Shown piece after piece: positions 1 through 5,844 of a stretch of 10,222 bases of DNA; position 1 is the first letter of the stretch; each line of letters begins with the position of its first letter. Where the stretch lies: contig DASSHC010000247.1 of assembly GCA_035693105.1 (NCBI GenBank), forward strand, positions 1-10,222, given 5' to 3'. The notes below the pieces were generated by a model, which was not told where the DNA came from, did no database searches, and was given only the letters and a program-made list of their open reading frames with translations. The translations under genes were made by a program, and so were the position numbers. The DNA comes from DASSHC01 sp035693105 (GTDB lineage Bacteria; Chloroflexota; Chloroflexia; Thermomicrobiales; Thermomicrobiaceae).

Positions 1-272
1 CCGCCGCTCAGCTCGTCGAGCGTGGCGGCGGTCATCGCGATCTCGGCCGGGTGGAGGGTGTAGGGGTTGAGCACGCAGGTGCCGAGCGCGATGCGCTCGG
101 TGGCCTGGGCCGCCGCCGCCAGGATGGCGGGCGCGCTGCGCAGGAAGAGGTCGTGGCTGACCCAGAACTGGTCGAAGCCGGCTTCCTCGGCCAGCCGCGC
201 CAGCTGCACGTACGCCGCCGCCGGCAGGTCGTTGTTCAGCCGCAGCGAGAAGCGCAGCGGCGCATGAGTCAC
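1..272 (-). CDS. LLM class (luciferase-like) oxidoreductase, N-terminal part
   Basis: The first 90 residues of a bacterial-luciferase-like monooxygenase/reductase of the F420- or flavin-dependent LLM class; the rest lies beyond the left window edge. The translation begins MTHAPLRFSLRLNND, followed by a helix ending LAEEAGFDQFWVSHD (about 27-41) and a stretch ATERIALGTCVLNPY (about 57-71). These match the beta1-alpha1-beta2 and 'IxLGTxVxNPxxxHP' regions of the LLM TIM barrel, and HPAEIA follows as in the family. The start is the GTG at 272-270, which overlaps the TGA of the upstream crotonase gene as GTGA, so translation is probably coupled. Such enzymes often use F420 to oxidise or reduce small substrates, but the substrate here cannot be told. 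Family call is secure; cofactor is inference. Confidence 0.85.
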   Translation of the reverse strand, partial: MTHAPLRFSLRLNNDLPAAAYVQLARLAEEAGFDQFWVSHDLFLRSAPAILAAAAQATERIALGTCVLNPYTLHPAEIAMTAATLDELSG

Positions 273-1072
273 TTCCCTTGCCACTGGGGCTTGCGCTTCT
301 CCAGGAAGGCGTTGACGCCCTCTTTGAAGTCCTGGCTCATGTAGCACTTGAGGATCAGCGCCTCGTCCTTGGGCGGGCGGCGGTAGAGGAGCACCTGGCG
401 CACCGCCTCCTTGGTCACCTGGATCGTCAGCGGCGCGTTGGCCGCGATCTGCTCGGCCACCTCCTGCGCCCGCTGCTGCAACTGCTCCGGTTCGACCAGC
501 TCGTTGACCAGCCCGATCTGGGCGGCGTCCGGCGCCTCGACCATCTTGGCCAGGAAGATCAGCTCTTTGGTGCGCGAGGGGCCGATCAGGTCGACCAGCC
601 GCGCGTAGTTGTTGAGCGAGAGGCAGTTGCCCAGCGTGCGCGCGATCGGCACGCCGAAGCGGCTGCCGGGCGTGGCCAGGCGCAGGTCGCAGGCCAGCGC
701 GATCGAGGCGCCGCCGCCGACGGCGTAGCCCTGGATGGCCGCGATCGTCGGGCGCGGCAGCGCCTCCAGCCGCCCGATGACGGTGTCCATGCGCTGCTCG
801 TAGGCGATGGCGTCCTCGGGGTTCTCGAAGACCTTGAACTGGCTGATGTCGGTGCCGGCCACGAAGGCCTTGTCGCCGGCGCCGGTCAGCACCAGCACGC
901 GGATGTCGGGGTTGGACTCGACGTGGTCCATGACGTTGACCAGGCCGTCGTACATGGCCCAGGTCATGGCGTTGCGCGCCTGGGGCCGGTTGAAGGTCAG
1001 CCAGGCGACCGCCCCCTTGCGCTCGTAGATCAGGTCATCGGTGCCGAGATCGAGTGTCGTTTGTGTGTCCAT
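269..1072 (-). CDS. Enoyl-CoA hydratase/isomerase (crotonase) family protein with atypical active site
   Basis: A 267-residue protein of the crotonase superfamily, near the usual length. The oxyanion-hole segments are clear: AGTDIS (72-77) and YAVGGG (116-121), the latter followed by ALACDLRLA. In classical enoyl-CoA hydratases the second segment reads GGGCE and is followed about 20 residues later by FGxPE; both glutamates do the chemistry. Here the positions are GGGAS and FGVPIARTLG (139-148), so both acids are missing. The protein therefore probably binds an acyl-CoA thioester but may catalyse something other than hydration. Start: I chose ATG at 1072 because an AAGGGGGAG ribosome site lies 3 bp before it; an upstream in-frame ATG at 1135 would add 21 low-quality residues and run into a repeat. 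Sits between a CoA-transferase gene (upstream) and an LLM oxidoreductase gene (overlapping, downstream), suggesting a shared CoA-thioester pathway. Confidence 0.9.
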   Translation of the reverse strand: MDTQTTLDLGTDDLIYERKGAVAWLTFNRPQARNAMTWAMYDGLVNVMDHVESNPDIRVLVLTGAGDKAFVAGTDISQFKVFENPEDAIAYEQRMDTVIGRLEALPRPTIAAIQGYAVGGGASIALACDLRLATPGSRFGVPIARTLGNCLSLNNYARLVDLIGPSRTKELIFLAKMVEAPDAAQIGLVNELVEPEQLQQRAQEVAEQIAANAPLTIQVTKEAVRQVLLYRRPPKDEALILKCYMSQDFKEGVNAFLEKRKPQWQGK

Positions 1073-1130
1073 CGTCTCCCCCTTACGGTGCGTGGGACGC
1101 ACTAATTGCTGCTGGCCGCCCCCCTCCTGT

Positions 1131-1226
1131 GTCATCCTGAGGCCGCAGCCGAAGGATCTCCTCTCCCGTGAAGCGTCACGTGTGCTCCACGATTCAGAGA
1201 GATCCTTCGCTGCGGCTCAGGATGAC
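1131..1226. repeat. Inverted repeat, dispersed intergenic (REP/MITE-like) type
   Basis: The gap between the CoA-transferase and crotonase genes holds two long complementary arms. The left arm (1131-1160) starts GTCATCCTGAGG and ends GAAGGATCTC; the right arm (1199-1226) starts GAGATCCTTCGC and ends CAGGATGAC. They match along their whole length except for two extra bases in the left arm, and enclose a 38-base loop. In RNA this makes a very strong hairpin in the middle of the minus-strand transcript. The core 'CATCCTGAG..CGCAGCGAAGGATCT' is familiar to me as an intergenic repeat found in many copies in diverse bacterial genomes, so I regard it as a mobile or dispersed repeat rather than a site made for this operon. 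No transposase is encoded inside. It could also act as a terminator or a block to exonuclease. Confidence 0.8.
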
Positions 1227-1291
1227 AGGAGTGGCGGCGCAGGACGACAAGAAGCAGAAGCCGCAGCAGGCCCGTTCGTGCGCCACGCGTG

Positions 1292-2560
1292 CTAGTCCGC
1301 GCGCTCGGCCGGCTGGGCTTTGCCCGCGCCGGTGTCGATCGTCCCCTGCTCCTCCAGCGTCGCGATCTCGTTCGGGCTCAGGCCGAGCTCGCCCAGGATC
1401 TCGGCGCTGTGCTCGCCCAGCAGCGGCGGCACGCGCTGGACTTCGGTCGGCGTGTCGCTGAACTTGACCGGCAGGCCGAGCAGGCGCACCGTGCCCATCG
1501 TCGGGTGCGGGCGCTCGACCACCATCTCGCGGTGGAGAATCTGAGGATGGCTGAGCGCCTGGTCGATGCCGTAGATCGGGCCGCAGGGGAGGCCGGCCGC
1601 GGTGAAGATCGGCTCCCACTCGGCCACCGTGTGCGCCTGCAGCTTGGCGCTGATCAGCTCGGCCAGCTCCAGGCGATTCGCGTGGCGCCCGCCGTTGCTC
1701 TGGAAGCGCGCGTCCGCCAGCCACTCCGGCGCCTCCAGTAGCTCACAGAGGATGCGCCAGCGCTTGTCGCCGGTGGCGCCGAGCGTGATGTAGCCGTCTT
1801 TGGCGCGGAAGACGCCGTAGGGGGCGTTGATCGGGTGGTGGTTGCCGGCCGGCGGCGGCGCCTCGTCGCCGTTGAGCCAGCGCACGCCCTGGAAGGCGAG
1901 CATCCCGACCATGCTCTCTAAGAGCGAGGTGTTGACCCGCTGCCCGCGGCCGCTCTGCTGGCGCGCCTGCAGCGCGGCCAGCGCGCCGTAGGCGCCGAAG
2001 AGGCCGGTCAAGAGGTCGGCGATCGGCACGCCGACGCGCACCGGCTCGCCCCCCTCGAAGCCGGTCACGCTCATGAGGCCCGAGAAGCCCTGGATGATCT
2101 GGTCGAGCCCCGGCCGGGCGGCGTCCGGGCCGTCGACGCCGAAGCCGGAGATGGCGACGTAGATCACGCCGGGGTTCTCCTGGGCCACGCGCTCGTAGCC
2201 GATGTTCAGCGCCTCCATCACGCCGGGGCGGAAGTTCTCGATCACCACGTCGGCGGTATTGGCCAGCCGGCGGAAGAGCGCCTGCCCCTCGGGCGACTTG
2301 ATGTCGAGCGCCAGCGAGCGCTTGTTGCGGTTGGCCGAGAGGAAGAAGGCGCTCTCGCCGTGGAAGAAGGGCGGCCCGGCGGCGCGGCCGTCCTCGCCGA
2401 CCTGCGGCTTCTCGATCTTGATCACGTCGGCGCCGAGGTCGCCCAGCCACATGGCCGCCGTCGGCCCGGCCAGGTGCCGGCCCAGGTCGAGCACGCGCAC
2501 CCCGCTCAGCGGCCTGCCGAGCCCGCTCGTGCCGCCGCCGCTACCGCTCTTCTGCTCCAT
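1292..2560 (-). CDS. CaiB/BaiF (family III) CoA-transferase
   Basis: A 422-residue family III CoA-transferase, which moves CoA between carboxylic acids (formyl-CoA transferase, CaiB and BaiF are known members). Visible marks: the N-terminal LSGVRVLDLGRHLAGP (18-33), then LGDLGADVIKIEKP (39-52), NRNKRSLALDIK (77-88), VVIENFRPGVM (105-115), and the segment VPIADLLTG in which D182 aligns with the catalytic aspartate (Asp169 of CaiB and of formyl-CoA transferase). The C-terminal half carries AGLPCGPIYG and the typical HPQ segment. Start: ATG at 2560, with AGAGGA 7 bp upstream; TTG at 2599 or ATG at 2575 would add up to 13 residues and have no good ribosome site. First gene of a leftward cluster with a crotonase-fold and an LLM protein. 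Substrate unknown: the family is too broad to guess. Confidence 0.95.
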   Translation of the reverse strand: MEQKSGSGGGTSGLGRPLSGVRVLDLGRHLAGPTAAMWLGDLGADVIKIEKPQVGEDGRAAGPPFFHGESAFFLSANRNKRSLALDIKSPEGQALFRRLANTADVVIENFRPGVMEALNIGYERVAQENPGVIYVAISGFGVDGPDAARPGLDQIIQGFSGLMSVTGFEGGEPVRVGVPIADLLTGLFGAYGALAALQARQQSGRGQRVNTSLLESMVGMLAFQGVRWLNGDEAPPPAGNHHPINAPYGVFRAKDGYITLGATGDKRWRILCELLEAPEWLADARFQSNGGRHANRLELAELISAKLQAHTVAEWEPIFTAAGLPCGPIYGIDQALSHPQILHREMVVERPHPTMGTVRLLGLPVKFSDTPTEVQRVPPLLGEHSAEILGELGLSPNEIATLEEQGTIDTGAGKAQPAERAD

Positions 2561-2606
2561 TGGAGATCCTCTCATCTTGAACTCGTGTTCCTTTAGCAAC
2601 GGCCCC

Positions 2607-2619
2607 TACCGAAACGGTA
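2607..2619. promoter_or_regulatory. Palindrome upstream of the CoA-transferase gene, possible operator
   Basis: TACCGAAACGGTA is a perfect 5-3-5 palindrome lying 47 bp upstream of the chosen CoA-transferase start. A related second arrangement is nearby: GGCCCCTACCG (2601-2611) is nearly complementary to CGGTAAGGGGGCC (2658-2670). The form fits a small dimeric repressor such as a TetR-type regulator, which often control acyl-CoA genes, but no regulator gene is present in the window, and I could not find a convincing -35/-10 pair on the minus strand to go with it. Confidence 0.3.
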
Positions 2620-2762
2620 CCAAACGCCAGGGTGCCGAGCGCGATGGCATCTGGAATCGGTAAGGGGGCCTCCTATCCATTGCCGCAGCGTATCAGAGGA
2701 GACACAGCGGTGTGGGCAACGAGGAGGAGATTTCCTCCAGGGCATGTTTCACCTGCTTTGCA

Positions 2763-2790
2763 TTGACATTCAGTCGATTCCGGCTACAAT
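2763..2790 (+). promoter_or_regulatory. Near-consensus sigma70-type promoter for the MauE-like operon
   Basis: TTGACA (2763-2768, perfect -35) is followed after 16 bp by TACAAT (2785-2790, five of six matches to TATAAT). Transcription would start near 2797 and run into the six-gene plus-strand cluster, whose first supported start codon is at 3014. It is the best promoter-like sequence in the window and lies exactly where base composition turns lower in GC. No other gene on the plus strand would need it. Confidence 0.6.
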
Positions 2791-2796
2791 GAAATC

Positions 2797-3013
2797 AGTC
2801 AGTCCCCATTTCCTCTGCGAGTCGCGAGAGAGTTGAGTTCTTCGCCACTTCTGCGAGAGAATTTTCAACGGACTCGAGACATGAGGGGCTGGTACAGGCG
2901 GTGATGGCGTGGAACCCATTGACGCAACACCTCCCCAACAACAGTCAACCGGCCGCAATTGCAAGGCGGACACCCTGCAAACGGCCTCCGCCCTTATTTG
3001 CATCCAAACACGC
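2797..3013 (+). other. Long 5' leader / gene-free stretch before the operon, with two tiny nested ORFs
   Basis: Between the CoA-transferase start (2560) and the first gene of the operon (3014) I see no conserved protein. Behind the promoter lies about 217 nt of leader. It contains a 7-codon ORF (ATG 2881, stop TGA 2902-2904) that overlaps as TGATG a 39-codon ORF (ATG 2904, stop 3021-3023; Arg/Pro-rich, two Cys), which in turn runs 10 bp past the start of the next gene. Neither has a strong ribosome site, so they may be chance or a translational-coupling leader. Further upstream GGAGGA/TCCTCC (2723-2738) forms a short hairpin of unclear meaning. No riboswitch family recognised. Confidence 0.3.
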
Positions 3014-3373
3014 ATGCGATTGAGACACTGGTGGTATCTTCTTCCTGCCTATGTCTATTTCCGTCGCCTTGTACGCCCAAGCTTGCCAGGACTGCTGCGC
3101 GCTGTTATCACGATAGAATCGCCATGGGCGTTCCACACAGTTTCGATCTGGAAGAACAAGAGCGCGATTTTGAACTTCGAGCGCGGCAACCACCCGCTCG
3201 TCGTACGATGGGCCTTCCGTAACACAAGCGAAATTTGCTCCACTGAGTGGCATCTTTCCCGCATCTCGCCTCGCCAACAATGGGGAGGGCAGCCTCTCGT
3301 GCCAACTGAACTTTTTGAACCGTCAGCCCAGCGGCTGCCCCAAGTAAAGCAAGCGCAGGATGAGGAATCATGA
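3014..3373 (+). CDS. Small protein resembling antibiotic-biosynthesis-monooxygenase-like (dimeric alpha/beta-barrel) proteins
   Basis: A 119-residue protein, not identified by a firm motif. The core reads AVITIESPWAFHTVSIWKN (30-48), then AILNFERGNHPLVVRWAF (51-68) and STEWHLSRISP (76-86). The pattern 'F-T-V-S-I-W ... A-I-x-x-F ... H ... R-W' is what I know from ABM/DUF3291-like ferredoxin-fold proteins, where a strand ends in (S)xW and a helix carries the His. Start: ATG at 3014, the first residue where the sequence becomes protein-like; an in-frame GTG at 2909 would add 35 residues of random-looking character. No clear ribosome site precedes 3014, a weak point. Its TGA (3371-3373) overlaps the ATG of the MauE-like gene as ATGA, strong support that it is a real, coupled gene. 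Role in the cluster unknown; oxidation or heme-type chemistry would be a guess. Confidence 0.65.
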   Translation: MRLRHWWYLLPAYVYFRRLVRPSLPGLLRAVITIESPWAFHTVSIWKNKSAILNFERGNHPLVVRWAFRNTSEICSTEWHLSRISPRQQWGGQPLVPTELFEPSAQRLPQVKQAQDEES

Positions 3374-3942
3374 TACACGTTGCGCTGGTTGCGCTCCGCC
3401 TTGCGCTCGGCCTCATGTTTCTATCATCATTCTTTGGTAAGGTTCTCAACATTCGTGAATTCCTCACCGGTATGGCCGACTATGAGGTTTTGCCGCCCGC
3501 CGTCGCGCGAACCTACGGGCTGTTGCTCGTTCCTGCCGAAGGATTTGTCGCCTTTTCAATGTTGACCGGCTTGGTACTCGGTGCCGGCACGTTGCTCTGC
3601 CTCGCCCTACTTCTTAGCTTCTTGATCGCAGTGTCCATCAATGTTCGACGCGGGAGGGATCTTCCCTGCTACTGCACGGGAGTTGCCTCGTCAGAGCGAG
3701 TATCACCTCGTTCGCTCGCGCGCATTGGCTTACTTCTTACCGGGGCGTTGGCAGTCCAAAGCGGTCTCATATTTGCAGCTAAGCCTGCTGCATTTGTCGC
3801 ATCTGGATTTCAGCGCGCTCCTGGCGCGGCCATCGTCGTGATCCTCGAAGGAACCCTCGCGTTGTTCACGATCGCTGTAGGGGGATGGTTACTTGCTCTG
3901 CCAAGCCTTCTTCGTATTCGGGCTTGGCGACCGACTCGATGA
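3370..3942 (+). CDS. MauE/DoxX-like redox-associated membrane protein
   Basis: A 190-residue integral membrane protein with about five hydrophobic segments (roughly 3-20, 49-68, 72-92, 114-135, 154-178). The N-terminus has RLALGLMFLSSFFGKVLN, the family's 'R.xLGxxFLxSxxxKL' start, and the loop after the third segment has DLPCYCTG with C100 and C102, followed by SPRSLARIGLL; this CxC loop then 'R' helix is the mark of MauE proteins. In methylamine-utilising bacteria MauE works with MauD to let the disulfide-rich small subunit of methylamine dehydrogenase form in the periplasm. Here the next gene is a MauD-like thioredoxin and the cysteine-rich Tat substrate lies two genes further on, so a disulfide-exchange role across the membrane is likely. 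No methylamine dehydrogenase large subunit is present, so the name mauE is not transferred. Ribosome site AGGA at 3357 or GAGGA directly before the ATG. Confidence 0.85.
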   Translation: MIHVALVALRLALGLMFLSSFFGKVLNIREFLTGMADYEVLPPAVARTYGLLLVPAEGFVAFSMLTGLVLGAGTLLCLALLLSFLIAVSINVRRGRDLPCYCTGVASSERVSPRSLARIGLLLTGALAVQSGLIFAAKPAAFVASGFQRAPGAAIVVILEGTLALFTIAVGGWLLALPSLLRIRAWRPTR

Positions 3943-3952
3943 GGGGGACACG

Positions 3953-4585
3953 ATGTCGAGCACATGGCTCTTCTACACGAGTTACATTGCGTTGTGGGTT
4001 CTAGTCGCATTCCACACTCTTGTCCTGCTTGAACTCGTTCCGCGAATTGAGACAATCCGTGCTCGCGGCGCTGAAGGCGATCCTCTTCCGATGGAGGACG
4101 GGTCAGACCTCCTCGTCACGGGAGATGCGGCTCCAACCATTCAGGCGCCAGAATTACCTACCATGCGGATCGTGAATAGTAGATCCTGGCTCGGTGAGCC
4201 GTCTCTGTTAGTCTTTGTCTCACCGTCCTGCACGGGATGCGTCGAAATCGCAGATGAATTGCGTGCAACGCGCGGTCAATCCTCTAGGCGTCTGGTTGCC
4301 GTTTGCCGGGGAGAGCCGTCACAGTGCGCGCAATTTGCGGAGACGTATCTTCCGGGCATTCAGGTATTGATAGACGAAACCGGTGAGATCGCGAAGCAAT
4401 TTCGAGTGCATAGAACGCCCACGGCTGTATCCCTTGACGATAAGTTGCGCGTGCTACGTTACGGCTTCCCGCGTTCGGTGACACGATTGGGGTTAGCGGA
4501 CTGGATTGGCGCCGGTGCCGGGGAGAGTAGCGGAACATCAGACGGCCGGCTTCTGGCACCACTAGATAGCATCCATTCCGACTAA
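3953..4585 (+). CDS. MauD/TlpA-like membrane-anchored thioredoxin-fold protein
   Basis: A 210-residue protein with one N-terminal membrane anchor (about 5-29, TSYIALWVLVAFHTLVLLEL) and a thioredoxin domain outside. The domain opens with GDAAPTIQAPEL (57-68), the 'G-x-x-A-P' of TlpA/MauD/AhpC-type proteins, has the strand LLVFVSPSCTGC with the redox pair C93/C96, and the cis-proline loop RTPTAV after FRVH. CTGC rather than CGHC or CPPC is compatible with a MauD-type oxidoreductase. Start: ATG at 3953 with GAGGGGG about 5 bp before it, 10 bp after the MauE-like stop; an ATG-less longer reading from 3893 would overlap the preceding gene and spoil the anchor. Likely works with the MauE-like protein in electron transfer to or from the cysteine-rich exported peptide encoded downstream. 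Confidence 0.88.
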   Translation: MSSTWLFYTSYIALWVLVAFHTLVLLELVPRIETIRARGAEGDPLPMEDGSDLLVTGDAAPTIQAPELPTMRIVNSRSWLGEPSLLVFVSPSCTGCVEIADELRATRGQSSRRLVAVCRGEPSQCAQFAETYLPGIQVLIDETGEIAKQFRVHRTPTAVSLDDKLRVLRYGFPRSVTRLGLADWIGAGAGESSGTSDGRLLAPLDSIHSD

Positions 4586-4685
4586 GTAGAAGCTGCTGGT
4601 GAGCAAACGAAATGTGCGGTTGAACACGTCGTAGGTCGCGTTGAAGATGGGCGGGTCGATGAGGGTGACGGACGGAGGAGTTCAT

Positions 4686-5444
4686 TTGGAGCGCTTTGAT
4701 CGGTTCTCGCAAGGGTTGAGCCTCGGAGTCTTCGTCGCAAGTATTGGTGTGCTGTTCGTCAATCCCTGGCTAACTCTCGGCGCCGTAGCGGTGTGGATGG
4801 GTTGGCTCCAAGTTGGCAGCCTCTGAGGACTCTCGCTCTTCGGAGCGCTAAGCCCGCTCGGGCAGCGGACCGATACCCGTCCAGTCTATGTCAAAGCTCT
4901 CGGTGCGCACCTCATCGGCAGTGCTCTCGCTGGTGTCGTCGCAGGGGGTCTTGTTGGCTGGGTTGGGTATCAGTTCATGGGCAGTCCAGCAGCTTGGTTG
5001 TCATTGCTGATTGTTAGTGCAGTTGGTCTGATAATCGCTCTCCAGGAGTTTGGGTGGCTTCCCTTTCGATTTCCGCGCTCTCGAAGACAGACAAGCCAGC
5101 TGTGGTTTGCCCGCTTCGGCCCAGTTCGAGCGGCGTGGTGGTGGGGAATCGACCTCGGGTCTGGGCTGACGACCATTGTGACCTTTCCTGGCTATTGGCT
5201 CTTGATTATAGGGATAGCCCTCAACGGAAGCGCTGCATTTGGCGCATTCATTCTGGGACTGTATGGGCTTAGTCGCGGCATCGCCGTGGTTCTGCAACCG
5301 CATCTACTCAGCGTGACTGACTTGCCCCCGCAATATTATGTGCATTCACTGCTCGTCTATCGACGGCAACTCCATTCATTGCATCGAGGTGGATTGTTGG
5401 TGATGGGATTGGCACTCGCCATCAGCGGGATAGCGCTCAAATAA
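4686..5444 (+). pseudogene. Multi-span membrane protein (CcdA-like by appearance), interrupted by an in-frame TGA
   Basis: One reading frame runs from TTG 4686 (GGAGGAG ends 5 bp before it) to 5444 but is broken by TGA at 4824-4826, codon 47. Upstream part: MERFDRFSQGLSLGVFV, then a second hydrophobic stretch LTLGAVAVWMGWL. The in-frame 150 bases after the stop still read as good membrane protein (GAHLIGSALAGVVAGG, then LVGWVGYQF), yet they contain no ATG, GTG or TTG before 4977. This makes two separate genes unlikely and a single damaged gene likely; CGA (Arg) to TGA is the simplest lesion. The intact C-terminal part (first ATG 4977) has a helix pair, a basic loop PFRFPRSRRQ, then FARFGPVRAAWWWGIDLGSG and LTTIVTFPGYWLL. 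Two-part hydrophobic build and context suggest a DsbD/CcdA-like transmembrane electron carrier, but no CxxC cysteines are visible, so this is weak. Readthrough or a sequencing error could also explain the TGA. Confidence 0.65.
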
Positions 5445-5500
5445 GACTTGCGTGCAGGGGATACCGATGGGAGCCGTTCGCGCTAGACAGGAAGGGGGCT

Positions 5501-5829
5501 ATGTCGATGATTACGCAGCGACTGTCAGAAGTCTTAGCCGAGCAGGTGAGTCGACGAAGGTTTATGCGCCGTGCGACAGGCGCAGCGCTGGCAGCTGTCG
5601 CTGCTCTGTCTGGCTTCTCAAGCCCCGTCAGCGCAAGAATTGCCGGCTGTTGAACCTTCGCTATGATGTCAATTGCCCAGATTTGAGTTGCGTCGACTAC
5701 TACTGGGTCTGCTGCGATGGTGCTTTCGCCTGGACCTGCTATGAGTGTTACACGCATGAGTGCAGCTTGGCCGTGTGGCAGAACTGCCAGTGCTCCTGGT
5801 CGCCGTCCGCTGCGCCTATGGACTGCTGA
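5501..5829 (+). pseudogene. Tat-exported cysteine/tryptophan-rich mini-protein, signal and mature parts in different frames
   Basis: ATG 5501, behind the strong site AGGAAGGGGG (5489-5498), opens a textbook twin-arginine signal: SRRRFMR (residues 17-23), a hydrophobic stretch to about 40, and VSA (43-45) as cleavage site. This frame stops at TGA 5651-5653 after 50 residues. The overlapping frame one base back is open to 5829 and holds the mature part: 59 residues from about 5650 with ten Cys and four Trp, including CPDLSC, WVCCDG, AWTCYEC and NCQCSW. One base missing between 5636 and 5650 would join them into a 109-residue preprotein. Read alone, the mature frame opens at 5452 but its first 65 residues are meaningless. 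The stop is 15 bp before the lipoprotein start. Resembles in style, not in alignment, the Cys-rich small subunit of methylamine dehydrogenase (also Tat-exported, needing MauE/MauD). Function unknown; a secreted disulfide-knotted peptide or cofactor-bearing subunit are both possible. Confidence 0.7.
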
Positions 5830-5844
5830 GCAAGGGAAGTAGCA

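Noticed and set aside
278..1105. A 275-codon plus-strand frame opposite the crotonase gene
   Set aside because: Antisense shadow with low-complexity composition; the crotonase frame is fully supported.
2561..2760. tRNA, small RNA or insertion-sequence remnant upstream of the promoter
   Set aside because: No cloverleaf, no transposase fragments and no terminal repeats could be found by eye.
2909..3013. GTG start at 2909 for the ABM-like gene
   Set aside because: The 35 added residues look random and no ribosome site precedes it; the conserved-looking part begins at 3014. Not fully excluded.
2945..3280. Minus-strand open frames opposite the ABM-like gene
   Set aside because: No recognisable motif and no ribosome site; the plus-strand frame has a protein-like core and the ATGA overlap with the next gene.
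4824..4826. TGA as a selenocysteine codon
   Set aside because: No hairpin of SECIS type is evident right after it, the site is not in a redox motif, and no selenoprotein machinery is visible.
5501..5829. The Cys-rich peptide as a true methylamine dehydrogenase small subunit (MauA)
   Set aside because: Mature part is about half the length, the Cys spacing does not align with what I recall of MauA, and no large-subunit gene is present.
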